DNA from: Candidatus Woodwardiibium gallinarum
GTDB taxonomy: Bacteria; Bacillota; Clostridia; Oscillospirales; CAG-382
Reading direction: 5' to 3'
Length of the DNA: 64,000 nt
Assembly (NCBI GenBank): GCA_904419545.1
Contig: CAJFRY010000007.1
Coordinates: forward strand, 1 to 64,000
The position numbers and the translations under genes are program-made. The notes under the pieces were generated by a model that saw nothing but the letters and a program-made list of their open reading frames with translations, searched no databases and was not told the origin of the DNA. This document shows positions 1-9,688 of the stretch, piece by piece (position 1 is the first letter of the stretch; each line of letters starts with the position of its first letter).

Positions 1-1
1 C

Positions 2-655
2 TTTTTGCGCCTGTGCCTGTTTAACTGCGCGGATTTTCTTGCTTGTGTCGCGGGCGTAAAACTCGTTAAACCAGTTCCGCAAGGGGGTAAACTCGTTATG
101 GTGAGTTACTTACAGAAGAATGAAGAAGAATTCGCGGAACTGCTTGCTCAGAAAACTTTGCGGGATTATGAGCGTGAAAAACGCTTCCGCCAGCAAAAGC
201 TGGTCGAACTGAACGCCCGGTACGGCGAGGTTGATATGCTTTTCGAGCGCACCTACGAGGACAATGTAAACGGCAAACTCTCCGATGAACGCTTCATGAA
301 GCTGTCGAAAAAGTATGATGACGAACAGCACTCCCTCAAAAAGGAAATCGAAGAGCTGGAAAGCCTCTGCGACAAGGAGGACAGCCGGGTGTATTCAAAA
401 AATCAGTTTCTGAAAGCGGTTCGGAAGTTTATGCAGATGAAAACCTTAACGCCGACTATGCTTCACGAGCTGGTAGAACGGATTGATGTCTATCACATTC
501 AAGGCGCAGGCAAAAACCGGACGCAGCGGCTTGTGATCCACTACAAGTTTGTCGGCGTATTGGATTTGCCGCAAAGCCCTGTCTTATCAGAAAATGTTAT
601 TTTGAACAGCAGACAGGGCGTTGAAATAAAATATCTGGTTGGAGAGGCCGGATAA
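2..655 (+). CDS. C-terminal part of a large serine recombinase (DUF4368-type C-terminus), open to the left window edge and possibly a remnant
   Basis: ORF translation 'VSYLQKNEEEFAELLAQKTLRDYEREKRFRQQKLVELNARYGEVDMLFERTYEDNVNGKLSDERFMKLSKKYDDEQ...' is the coiled-coil C-terminus of Tn-associated serine recombinases. The first ~35 aa do not look like the family. Confidence 0.75.
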   Translation, partial: FLRLCLFNCADFLACVAGVKLVKPVPQGGKLVMVSYLQKNEEEFAELLAQKTLRDYEREKRFRQQKLVELNARYGEVDMLFERTYEDNVNGKLSDERFMKLSKKYDDEQHSLKKEIEELESLCDKEDSRVYSKNQFLKAVRKFMQMKTLTPTMLHELVERIDVYHIQGAGKNRTQRLVIHYKFVGVLDLPQSPVLSENVILNSRQGVEIKYLVGEAG

Positions 656-661
656 ACGAGA

Positions 662-691
662 AAAGGAGCAACCCTTTCGGGTTACTCCTTT
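662..691 (+). terminator. Intrinsic-terminator-like hairpin after recombinase
   Basis: AAAGGAGCAACCC-TTTC-GGGTTACTCCTTT followed by a short T tract. Confidence 0.6.
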
Positions 692-728
692 ACATAAGAG
701 CGCTCACTGTCGTTATGAACACTCGAAC

Positions 729-805
729 TGGTCTGAGTGACAGGACTTGAACCTGCGGCCTCTACCACCCCAAGGTAGCGCGCTACCAAACTGCGCCACA
801 CCCAG
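729..805 (-). tRNA. tRNA-Pro (anticodon GGG), CCA encoded
   Basis: Minus strand CTGGGTG...CACTCAG-A-CCA acceptor, D-arm GGCGCAGTTTGGTAGCGCGC, anticodon arm CTACC-TTGGGGT-GGTAG, T-arm GCAGGTTCAAGTCCTGTC. Confidence 0.95.
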
Positions 806-821
806 ATTTCGTACATTTGAC

Positions 822-850
822 ATTATATCATCCGCCCGGCGATTTGTCAA
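822..850 (-). promoter_or_regulatory. Sigma-A promoter of tRNA-Pro
   Basis: Minus strand TTGACA-N17-TATAAT, both boxes consensus, just upstream of the tRNA. Confidence 0.85.
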
Positions 851-1002
851 GCGGATTTTCGCTTATTTTTCGTTTTCTTCCCGTCCGACAATGTTCAAAA
901 TTCATTAACATATCTATCCCCGAAGTATAGTATAATAACTTAGAAAACAAATTTGGCGTCTGTAGCGGCGCTGACGACAGATAAAGGGGGATAAAAGGAG
1001 AA

Positions 1003-2325
1003 ATGGGACTTATCAAAGCCGCCGTCGGCGCGCTCGGCGGGACGCTGGCAGACCAGTGGCGCGAATATGTCTATTGTGACGCTATGCCGGAAAACGTGCT
1101 TGTGACCAAAGGCAAAAAGCGCACCAGCGACAAGCGCAGTTCCAACACCAAGGGCGAGGACAACATCCTGACCAACGGCTCGGTGATTGCCGTCAACGAA
1201 GGGCAGTGCATGATTGTCGTCGATCAGGGAAAGGTGGTCGAGCTGTGCGCGGAAGCGGGCGAATTCATCTATGATACGTCCACCGAGCCGAGCATTTTTT
1301 ACGGCGGACTCGGCAAGGGGCTGCTCAACACCTTCAAGACCATCGGCAAGCGCATTACCTTCGGCGGGGATACGGGCAAGGATCAGCGCGTTTATTTCTT
1401 CAACACCAAGGAGATTCTGGGCAACAAATACGGCACGGCCAACCCCGTTCCCTTCCGCGTGGTCGACCGCAACATCGGGCTGGATATCGACATCGGCATC
1501 CGCTGCCATGGCGAATATTCTTACAAAATCATTGACCCGATGCTGTTTTATGCCAACGTGTGCGGCAACGTCACAGCCGATTACACCCGCGATCGGCTGG
1601 ACGGGCAGCTCAAGACCGAGCTGATGACCGCCCTGCAGCCCGCGTTTGCGCGCATTTCCGCGCAGGGGATCCGTTACAGCGCGCTGCCCGGGCATACAAT
1701 GGAGATCGCGCAGGCGCTAAACGAGGTCCTCAGCGGCCAGTGGCGCGAGCTGCGCGGCATCGCCGTCGCGTCCTTCGGCGTCAATTCGGTCGTGGCTTCG
1801 CCCGAGGACGAGCAGATGATCAAGGATTTGCAGCGCAGCGCGGTCATGCGCGACCCGTCGATGGCAGCCGCTACGCTCGTCGGCGCGCAGGCGGAGGCGC
1901 TCAAGGGCGCCGCGAACAACGAAAACGGCGCGATGATGGGCTTTATGGGGCTTGGTATGGCGCAGCAGGCCGGCGGGATGAACACGCAGGAGCTGTTCCG
2001 GATGGGCGAGCAAAGCAGGCAGCAACAGCAGGAGACGGCACAGCCGGCCGATGGCTGGACCTGCCCCAAGTGCGGTTCGTCGTGCACGGGCAAGTTCTGC
2101 ACGGAGTGCGGCGAAAAGCGTCCGGAGGATTTGTACGGATGGCGCTGCACGTGCGGCGCGTTCAATAAGGGCAAGTTCTGCCCCGAATGCGGCGCGCCGA
2201 AGCCCGCGGGCGCGAAGGTCTACAAGTGCGACAAATGCGGCTGGGAGCCTGAGGACAAATCCAACCCGCCGAAATTCTGCCCCGAATGCGGCGATAAATT
2301 CGACGAAAACGACAGTCAGTCGTAA
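1003..2325 (+). CDS. SPFH/Band-7 domain protein (YdjI/'virion core'-like) with C-terminal zinc ribbons
   Basis: 440 aa; N-terminal SPFH-like region (REYVYCDAMPENVLVTKG...); C-terminal CxxC pairs in tandem (WTCPKCGSSCTGKFCTECGEK; WRCTCGAFNKGKFCPECGAPK; YKCDKCGW...KFCPECGDKF). Confidence 0.8.
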   Translation: MGLIKAAVGALGGTLADQWREYVYCDAMPENVLVTKGKKRTSDKRSSNTKGEDNILTNGSVIAVNEGQCMIVVDQGKVVELCAEAGEFIYDTSTEPSIFYGGLGKGLLNTFKTIGKRITFGGDTGKDQRVYFFNTKEILGNKYGTANPVPFRVVDRNIGLDIDIGIRCHGEYSYKIIDPMLFYANVCGNVTADYTRDRLDGQLKTELMTALQPAFARISAQGIRYSALPGHTMEIAQALNEVLSGQWRELRGIAVASFGVNSVVASPEDEQMIKDLQRSAVMRDPSMAAATLVGAQAEALKGAANNENGAMMGFMGLGMAQQAGGMNTQELFRMGEQSRQQQQETAQPADGWTCPKCGSSCTGKFCTECGEKRPEDLYGWRCTCGAFNKGKFCPECGAPKPAGAKVYKCDKCGWEPEDKSNPPKFCPECGDKFDENDSQS

Positions 2326-2333
2326 AGCATTAT

Positions 2334-2371
2334 GAAAAAAAGAGCGGTCCCGTGCGGGACCGTTCTTTTTT
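2334..2371 (+). terminator. Intrinsic terminator
   Basis: AAAAAAAGAGCGGTCCCGTGCGGGACCGTTCTTTTTT, strong GC stem with flanking A/T runs. Confidence 0.85.
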
Positions 2372-2510
2372 GCAGTTTTAGTGCGCAGGGAGACGCTTGC
2401 ACAGACCGTCCGAAAGCCATGCGTGTCCGCTGTTGAACGGATATGTGCGTAAGACGTTGTCAGACCGTCGATCGGCCTGTCTCTTTTTTTGCAGGCAATG
2501 GGTTTGTATA

Positions 2511-4564
2511 TTATTGCCCGTTCTTCTTCCGATTCACCAGCCATATGGCGACTGCTGCTACGGCGACGGCTGCCGCAGCGCCGGCAATCAACGCGGCGCT
2601 GCCGCTTTCCTCCGACGAAGCGGCGCTTTCGGACGGCGGCGCGGAAATAGCCGTTTCACCGACTCGAATGCGCAGCTCGACGGGCGCGGAGGATGAAAAT
2701 TTATCCGCAACCGTCACCGTAAACATATCCTCTCCAGTGAAGTCGAGCGGCGGCGTGTAGAGCAGCTCGCTGCCGTCGGGGGAAAAGAGGAGCACGCCCT
2801 CGCCGCCCTCGACCGAAATCGACAGTTCGGAGAACAGACAGCCGTATTCCAGCGTCACCGGCAGGCGGTTGCGCTTGCTTCCTGCCTCGACGGAAAGGCT
2901 TTCGTTTGCCGTCAGCGTCGGCGCGGGCATTTCGTAGGTGCCTTTGATAAAACGATAGGTCTTATCGTAGAGCGAACGAAGATACGTGTCGCTCGAATAG
3001 CAGAAGTCATAGAGGCTGCCCGGTCCCGCACCCTGATAAAAGGTATGCAGCGTGTCCATATAACCGTACTTCCAGCCGTAGTAGAGGTACTGCTCGTAAA
3101 TCAGCGCGCTGTCAGCGCGCGCGGCGTCGAGCCGGAAATTCCCCGGCTCGGCTGTCTCGATTTCCACGCCGAGCCCGTATTTGCGGATGATTTCGGTGAA
3201 TTCTTCCAGTATCTCCGTCTCGAAATAGTCGTTGAAGATCAGATTCGGCTGCATCACCGCGCCGTCGAAACCGAGTTCACTCCAGCGCTCAAAGCCCGCG
3301 GAGGTGAAGAAGGGGTCGAACAGCACCTTGTGGCCCTTTTCGCGCAGCAGCGCCGTCGCCTGCTGCGTAAAACGCTCTTCGTCTTCGCTGTCGGCTGAGT
3401 TGACCTCCTCGCGGAACCAGTAAAAGCCGACGAGCGTCAGGTTTTCGTATCCCGCTTCGGCGAAACGTTTGGCGTACTCCGCTTCGTACCATGCCAGAAC
3501 CGCCAGCCGTTCGTCGTTCGTGCGCGTGTATTCATCTTCGCCGTCGCCGTCGATATCCCCGAAGGGCTTGTCCTGCGTGAGCGGGTAGGGCATTGTCAGA
3601 AAGACCTTGCAGGGCGTGTCCCGGCCGAGCGCTTCGTTGCCCCGCGCGACGGTCTTGTCCAGCGCGTCGAGGTTGAGTCCCTCGGCAAATGTGTTGTCGA
3701 GATACAACAGCCAGTCGCTCATCACCGCGCCGGGTCTGCCGTTGGTTTTGACCAGCCGTCCGCCCGAAGGGTAGTCTCCGTGGCAGGGAACGAAGGCGAC
3801 AGCGTCGAACATCGTATCCTGAATCCTTCCGTCTGCGTCGAGATAGGCGATATACGGCAGCAGCTCGTCCGCCGTGTTGTCAGCCAGCGATTGGTTGGGC
3901 GCGTAATAGCCATTATAGATTTTGATGATGTCGCCCGCGCGGCGTATTTTTCGTAGAATGCGTTCGGATAGTCCGCAGCTTCATCGGCTTGGAAGGGTAT
4001 CTCATCCCCCTGCAGGGATGCAAAGCCGTAAACCTCGATTTCAGAGATATAGCAGAATACCTCTACGGGAAATTCGATGTGCACATAGCGCGCGGCCGCC
4101 GGCGCGTCCAGCGTGTCGCCGAGCGTGCTTGTCCGGTTGGGCGTTCCGAAAATCGAAAAGCTCCGTTCGGTCTCCGAGACCGTCATATACTGCACGCCGT
4201 CGGCCGAGACGGCCATCGAAATGCAGCGGGGGACGTAGATTCCGCTCGACGATGCGGAGTAGAACGTCGCTTCGTAACCCGTCACCGAACAAACGGCGCC
4301 CAAGTCGATGGTCACGGTTCGCGAAAGCGCGCGGAAAGCCTCGTAGTAGCCGTCCTTCGCACCGTCTGTCAGTTGTCCGCTGTCCGCATCGAACGTGCCG
4401 CCGTCCTCGGTGTATAGGGAATAGGAATGGTCGGTGTTGATGCCTTTTTCAATTGTATAGGGCTTGTCCGGCGCCAGATTGACAGGCTCGCCGGCCGCAG
4501 CCGCAGAAAGCGGTGCGGCCGTAAGCGCGGCGCAGAGCAGGCAGGCGAGTATCCGTTTTTTCAT
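2511..4564 (-). pseudogene. Secreted DUF4855-domain protein with N-terminal discoidin-like domain, split by an apparent frameshift near 3935
   Basis: ORF 3722..4564 has a signal peptide plus F5/8C-like domain and runs out of frame at ...KYAARA. The -1/+1 frame continues DIIKIYNGYYAPNQSLADNTADELLPYIAYLDADGRIQDTMFDAVAFVPCHGD... into ORF 2511..3812. The full-length paralogue at 58326..59972 is contiguous across this point. C-terminal TM segment AALIAGAAAAVAVAAVAIWLVNRKK. Confidence 0.75.
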
Positions 4565-4594
4565 TTTTATGTACTTCTCTTATGTATTGATGTT

Positions 4595-5533
4595 TTATTC
4601 CGGCATTTGGGTTGCATGCGTCGCAGCAAGCAGCTCGTGTCCGGCGCGGTTGGGATGCGGGTCGACCGAAAAGTTCGTCCCGGCGTTCACCAGGTCGGCG
4701 TCACTGTTTTCGAAGGCGGTATAGCTGTCGACCACTGTATAGCCCAGCTCGTCGGCTTTCGACGTGATGATCGCGTTGAGAGACCGTACAGCGTTGTCCG
4801 CTACGGCGTCCAGCGGCAAGTCGGCGTGCAGACCGCCGAGTGTGATTGCATAGCCTTTGTAGGGATTGTAGATCGTCGTTACATAGATGCCTGCGTCCGG
4901 CGCCTGCCTGCGGACGGCGGCGAGGATTGCAGGAAGCTGTTCGTCCATTTTTCGGATACCTGCCTGCAGCTCGTTTCGGAATTCTTCCTCCTCCAGCGCG
5001 TCCGAGAGCGCGCCGACGAGCAGATTCAGGTCGCTGCGGACCTCCTCCAGCGCGGACGTATCCCCGGTGGTGATCGCTTCGTAATACTTGCGAAGCAGCG
5101 ACGGCATATCCAGCGCCAGCTCGACGAGCTGTTCGGACAGCAGGCCGATCGTCGGTCCGAGCAGGTTGTTTGCGCCGATGCAGATCGTCACCACGTCGGC
5201 GCCGTCCAGCAGCGGTGTGCCGCCGTCAGTGAGAAGACCAAGCAATTCGCTGCTGGTCAGGCCGTCGACGGCGTAGTTGGCATATTCCACATCGTATGTT
5301 TTCTGCATCCTGTCGCGCAGCAGCGCGGGATAGGCCTGTGTCTCCGGATCGTCCAACCCGTAGCCGCGCGCAATGGAATCTCCCAGTGCTACGTATCGTC
5401 GGATGGGACGCTCCGCAGACGTTTCCGCCGGCAGTGTTTCGCTGCCGGCGGAGGAATCTTCTGCCAAGCCGCCCGGCGTGCAGGCGGCCAGCAGGCATAC
5501 AAGAAAGAGCAGGATGCAGAAAATACGTTTCAT
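4595..5533 (-). CDS. SGNH/GDSL-type lipase/esterase, lipoprotein
   Basis: Lipobox-like LLAAC; block I 'VALGDSIARGYGL'; block III 'ICIGANNLL'; C-terminal 'DPHPNRAGHELLA'. Confidence 0.88.
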   Translation of the reverse strand: MKRIFCILLFLVCLLAACTPGGLAEDSSAGSETLPAETSAERPIRRYVALGDSIARGYGLDDPETQAYPALLRDRMQKTYDVEYANYAVDGLTSSELLGLLTDGGTPLLDGADVVTICIGANNLLGPTIGLLSEQLVELALDMPSLLRKYYEAITTGDTSALEEVRSDLNLLVGALSDALEEEEFRNELQAGIRKMDEQLPAILAAVRRQAPDAGIYVTTIYNPYKGYAITLGGLHADLPLDAVADNAVRSLNAIITSKADELGYTVVDSYTAFENSDADLVNAGTNFSVDPHPNRAGHELLAATHATQMPE

Positions 5534-7233
5534 CAGTTATATTTCCTCTTGATCTTCTTTGATGTCGTTTTCTCGAACTCTTCGGTGCGGAACACGATGT
5601 TCTTGATCACCTTGTAGCTCGGCTCTTTCTCATTATAATCGGAGATGGCTTTTTTTATGACTTCCTGCACGTCGGAAATGCCGTGGATTTTGGCACGCTC
5701 CGCGTCAGGGAAGATTTCCGCGCCGAGTACGGTCTGCTCGCTGTTCTCATCTTTTTTCGATGCGAAAATGATGATCTCACCGATGTATTCGCACATCGCG
5801 CTCAGCTTATCCTCGATTTCCTCGGGATACACGTTTTTGCCGTTCTGGAGGATGATGACGTTTTTCATACGCCCGGTGATGAACAGAAACCCGTCGTGAC
5901 CGAGCTTTCCGATGTCGCCGGTGTGGAACCATCCGTCCGTAATGGCCTCTGCCGTTGCCGCTTCGTTTTTGTAATAGCCCAGCATCACATTGCGGCCTTT
6001 TACGCAGATCTCGCCTTCTCCGTTTTCGTTGGGATTGTCGATGCGGATCTCGGTCTCGGGCAGGGGCAGCCCGACCGATTCGTAGTCATGGAAGCAGGGC
6101 CGGTTGATCGACACGAGCGGGCCGCACTCGGAGATACCGTAGCCGTTGATAAGCGTAATGCCGATGCTGTCGAAGAAATCGGGAAGAAAGGGCTTGAGCG
6201 GCGCACCGCCGCAGATGATCCCGAGCAGCTCTCCGCCGAAGGTGGACGTCACCGATGCAAACAGCTTCTTGCGCAGGTCGATGCCGACCTTGAGCATTGC
6301 GTTGGAAAATTTGATCAGCTTACGCAGCATACCGGCCTTTCCCGTCTCCTCCGCCTTGTCCCAGATGCCGCGGTAAATCTTTTCCACGAACAGCGGAACG
6401 AGCTGGACCTCGGTCGGCTTGTAGACCTTGAAGTTGGGAAGCACGCTGCGCAGGCTCTCGTTGATGCAGATTGTCATCCCGTGGTGGAACATCGTCAGAA
6501 GCCCGCAGGTCGACTCGTAGGAGTGGTGGTAGGGCAGCACCGACAGGCAGACGTCTGTGATTTTCATCAGTTTCTGTGATTGCATGACATTGAACAGCAG
6601 CGTGTCCGCCGACAGCATCACGCCCTTGCTTTTGCCTGTCGTGCCGGAGGTGAACAGCAGCTCTTTCAATACACTGTTGTCAGCCGGCGCTTTTGTAAAG
6701 CGTGTGTCACCGTTTCCCAGCAGCTCGCGTCCCTTGGCAATGAGCGCGTCGGCTGCGTAGCGGTTTCCGCCCTCCGCCGGCTCGCCGAGACAGATGATTG
6801 TTTTCAGCTTCGGCAGAGACGGGAGCAGCCGGTCAATTTTTGCTTCCAAGCCCTTCGTGCAGACGACCGCCTCCGCGTCGGAAAAATCGAGAATATATTG
6901 CGTTTCTTCGTCGGAGAGGTCCTTGTCGATCGGGATGACGACGCCCTCGGTCGCCAGCAGGGTGAAATAAGTGCGTGCCCATCCGTAGCAATTTTCGCCG
7001 ATGACGGCAATATGCGCTTTTCCCAGACCCAGTTCGTAGAGCGCGGTGCCGAACGCATTCGCTTCGTCCCTGAACGCCCGGTAGCTGACCGATTTGCTCT
7101 CGCCGCCCTTGACCTTGAAGCGGAAGGCCGCCTTGTCACCGAACAACTCCGCACCCTCGTCAAGGAGCGCGCGGAAGGATTCGGTCGTGCGAACGTCGTA
7201 GAGCGGATAGTTTTCCTTTAGATTTTTGTACAT
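5533..7233 (-). CDS. AMP-dependent synthetase / long-chain acyl-CoA ligase
   Basis: Motifs ELLFTSGTTGKSKGVMLS, INGYGISECGPLVS, DGWFHTGDIGKLGHDGFLFITGRMKNVIILQNGKNVYPEEIE. Start placed at MYKNLKENYPLYD because the ORF-track start (7320) lies upstream of the predicted promoter. Confidence 0.93.
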   Translation of the reverse strand: MYKNLKENYPLYDVRTTESFRALLDEGAELFGDKAAFRFKVKGGESKSVSYRAFRDEANAFGTALYELGLGKAHIAVIGENCYGWARTYFTLLATEGVVIPIDKDLSDEETQYILDFSDAEAVVCTKGLEAKIDRLLPSLPKLKTIICLGEPAEGGNRYAADALIAKGRELLGNGDTRFTKAPADNSVLKELLFTSGTTGKSKGVMLSADTLLFNVMQSQKLMKITDVCLSVLPYHHSYESTCGLLTMFHHGMTICINESLRSVLPNFKVYKPTEVQLVPLFVEKIYRGIWDKAEETGKAGMLRKLIKFSNAMLKVGIDLRKKLFASVTSTFGGELLGIICGGAPLKPFLPDFFDSIGITLINGYGISECGPLVSINRPCFHDYESVGLPLPETEIRIDNPNENGEGEICVKGRNVMLGYYKNEAATAEAITDGWFHTGDIGKLGHDGFLFITGRMKNVIILQNGKNVYPEEIEDKLSAMCEYIGEIIIFASKKDENSEQTVLGAEIFPDAERAKIHGISDVQEVIKKAISDYNEKEPSYKVIKNIVFRTEEFEKTTSKKIKRKYN

Positions 7234-7287
7234 ATATCCTGTCCCCGTTTCTCCGCCTTTTGGCGGTTTTATCCGATTCTGAGTATA

Positions 7288-7316
7288 ATTATATCGGAAA
7301 GTATGCGCTTTGTCAA
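7288..7316 (-). promoter_or_regulatory. Sigma-A promoter for acyl-CoA ligase operon
   Basis: Minus strand TTGACA-N17-TATAAT. Confidence 0.8.
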
Positions 7317-7385
7317 CCAAATGCGTGACATCTGCCGGTCCGCCCGCATAAAATATACTACATATAGAAAGAATGGTTATCGGCC

Positions 7386-8084
7386 ATGAATGTATGCCTG
7401 ACCCTCCCGAGCCGGACGGCCGTCCGCTCGGCCACCTTCTTTGGGGAGGAAATCGCCGCGGTAGACGGCCTGAATGCGCGCATTTTCCTCTTCGATTCCT
7501 GCGGCACCTGCATCGAATCGGTCAACAGCCTGCGCTGCTACGCGCTGCTGCGGTACGATCCGGTCTCCAACGGCTTTGTCGCCCGCTGTGATACCTGCGG
7601 TAACCGCGTGTTTTATCTCAATTGCTTTTTTGCCGAGGTCGGTACCGCTTCGCTTGGAAGCCTCGCCTGCGAAGGCCCGCTGTATGACGTGACGATGTAC
7701 GACAGCCGCCTCTATGCCACGTTTGAGGACCGCGTCATCGCTTACGCACGCGACGGTTCGCCGCTTTGTACCGTCGTCCGTCCGCGTGCGGGCGTTGCGA
7801 CGCGGCACTATATCCGCAACGGTGATGAAAGCCTGACTCATATCGTCCGCGACGGACAGCAGTACATTGTCCATTCGTCCGACGGCTGCGGCTCCGGTCT
7901 GGTCATTCCGCGCGGACTGACGCTGCGCAATTTTACTTTGCGGGACGGCGACATCTACGGCGCGTTTACCAGCGGTTATCTTTATACCTACCTTGTGCCG
8001 CTTGTCGTCAACGGCGAATTTCCCGCCTCCGACCTGTCGATGTGCAGCATCATAGATGATATCGCGGGCAACTGTTGCAATTAG
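7386..8084 (+). CDS. Hypothetical cysteine-rich protein
   Basis: 232 aa ORF with no overlapping better candidate; many Cys residues; no recognised family. Confidence 0.6.
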   Translation: MNVCLTLPSRTAVRSATFFGEEIAAVDGLNARIFLFDSCGTCIESVNSLRCYALLRYDPVSNGFVARCDTCGNRVFYLNCFFAEVGTASLGSLACEGPLYDVTMYDSRLYATFEDRVIAYARDGSPLCTVVRPRAGVATRHYIRNGDESLTHIVRDGQQYIVHSSDGCGSGLVIPRGLTLRNFTLRDGDIYGAFTSGYLYTYLVPLVVNGEFPASDLSMCSIIDDIAGNCCN

Positions 8085-8180
8085 TCGCCGGTTGTGGTAA
8101 AATGAAAATGCTGCTGCAAAACGCGGGTATGCTGAAGGAATTCGGGCCTGATATGCTGAACGCAGTTCGGTGGGGAAAGG

Positions 8181-9635
8181 ATGTTGAAAAAGATGAAGAA
8201 TGGGGAACTTGTTTTGTCTAAGGAGGAAATCAGCGCGCTTGACCGGCGTGCCATCGACGGCGGAATCCCTTCGCTCACATTGATGCGCAATGCCGCGGCT
8301 GCCGTCTACCGGCGGATTCTGTCGCTCGGCGTGGACCTTTCGGCGCCGGTCGTCGTCTGCGGCAGCGGCAACAACGGCGGCGACGGCTACGCGCTTGCGC
8401 TTCTGATGGAGGAAGCGGGCATCCCCGTCGCCGTGCTTGAGAGCGCAAAGCCCAAAAGCCACGACTGCGCCTATTACGCTTCCCGCTGTACTTGTCCCCG
8501 CGTGGACGAAGCTGCGCTTGACGGCGCCACGCTGATCGTGGACGCGATGTACGGTTTTTCCTTCCGCGGCAGCCTGCCCGCATCCGACGCGGCGCTGGCC
8601 CGCCGTATCAATGCTTCCCGCGCCTTCGTTCTCGCCATCGATCTGCCCAGCGGGACTGAAGCCGACGGCGATTACTGCGACGACTGCGTTGCTGCTGACG
8701 CGACCTGCACGTTCACTGCTGAAAAGCCTGCCACTGCTTCATATTCCGCACTTTCGCACTGCGGGCAGGTGTTCGTAGAGGACATCGGCATTCCCGCTTC
8801 GGCCGGCGTGCCGGAGGAATCCCCGGTACGTCTGATCCGCTCCGTCGAAGGAATGATCCGAGAACGCGAGGAAAACAGCCATAAAGGTACCTTCGGCACG
8901 CTCGCCGTCCTTGCGGGCAGCGCGGATATGCCCGGCGCGGCTTATCTCTGCCTGTCCGGCGCACTGCACGCCGGGGTGGGGCTGGTCAAATTCGCTTCCG
9001 ACGACACAGCGCTCAGCGTCATCAAGAACCGTCTCAGTGAGCCGGTGTTCCTCTCCGGCGGTGCGGAAGCGATCGCGCAGACGTCTAAAACGGCGCTTCT
9101 GGTTGGCTGCGGACTCGGCCGCGGGTTTGACGCGTCGCTCAGCGCGCTGCTGCGCGGTGCGGACGTGCCCACTGTCATCGACGCCGACGGCATAAATTTT
9201 CTCGCCTCGCATATAGATGTGCTGAAAGAGATGCAGGCCCCCGCCGCACTTACACCGCATCCGATGGAGCTTTCGCGTTTGACCGGCTGCGGCGTGGAGG
9301 AAATCAACCGCAACCGCGTGCATACCGCACGCGCGTTCACGGCTGAATACGGCTGCTATCTGCTGCTCAAGGGCAGCCGCACGGTCATCGCCGCGCCGGA
9401 CGGGCGCGTGCGCATCACCGTCTCGGGCTGCTCGGCACTGGCCAAGGGCGGCAGCGGTGATGTGCTTGCCGGTGTGGTCGGCGCGCTCGCCGCGCAGGGC
9501 TACGACCTGTTCGATGCGTTGACCGTAGGCGCTTTCCTGCACGGCCGTGCGGGCGAACAGCTTGCCGTGCGCTTCGGCGCGCATGGCGCGCTGCCCTCCC
9601 AATTGCCGGAGGAGATCGGCAGACTTTTGGGCTGA
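8181..9635 (+). CDS. nnrDE: Bifunctional NAD(P)H-hydrate epimerase / ADP-dependent (S)-NAD(P)H-hydrate dehydratase
   Basis: YjeF-N 'VCGSGNNGGDGYALA' and C-terminal kinase-like 'HKGTFGTLAVLAGSADMPGAAYL...SALAKGGSGDVLAGVVGALAAQG'. Confidence 0.93.
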   Translation: MLKKMKNGELVLSKEEISALDRRAIDGGIPSLTLMRNAAAAVYRRILSLGVDLSAPVVVCGSGNNGGDGYALALLMEEAGIPVAVLESAKPKSHDCAYYASRCTCPRVDEAALDGATLIVDAMYGFSFRGSLPASDAALARRINASRAFVLAIDLPSGTEADGDYCDDCVAADATCTFTAEKPATASYSALSHCGQVFVEDIGIPASAGVPEESPVRLIRSVEGMIREREENSHKGTFGTLAVLAGSADMPGAAYLCLSGALHAGVGLVKFASDDTALSVIKNRLSEPVFLSGGAEAIAQTSKTALLVGCGLGRGFDASLSALLRGADVPTVIDADGINFLASHIDVLKEMQAPAALTPHPMELSRLTGCGVEEINRNRVHTARAFTAEYGCYLLLKGSRTVIAAPDGRVRITVSGCSALAKGGSGDVLAGVVGALAAQGYDLFDALTVGAFLHGRAGEQLAVRFGAHGALPSQLPEEIGRLLG

Positions 9636-9688
9636 CATCTCTTAGCTTATTCTGAAAGAGTGGATGGCTTATCAAACGGCTGCTTGCA

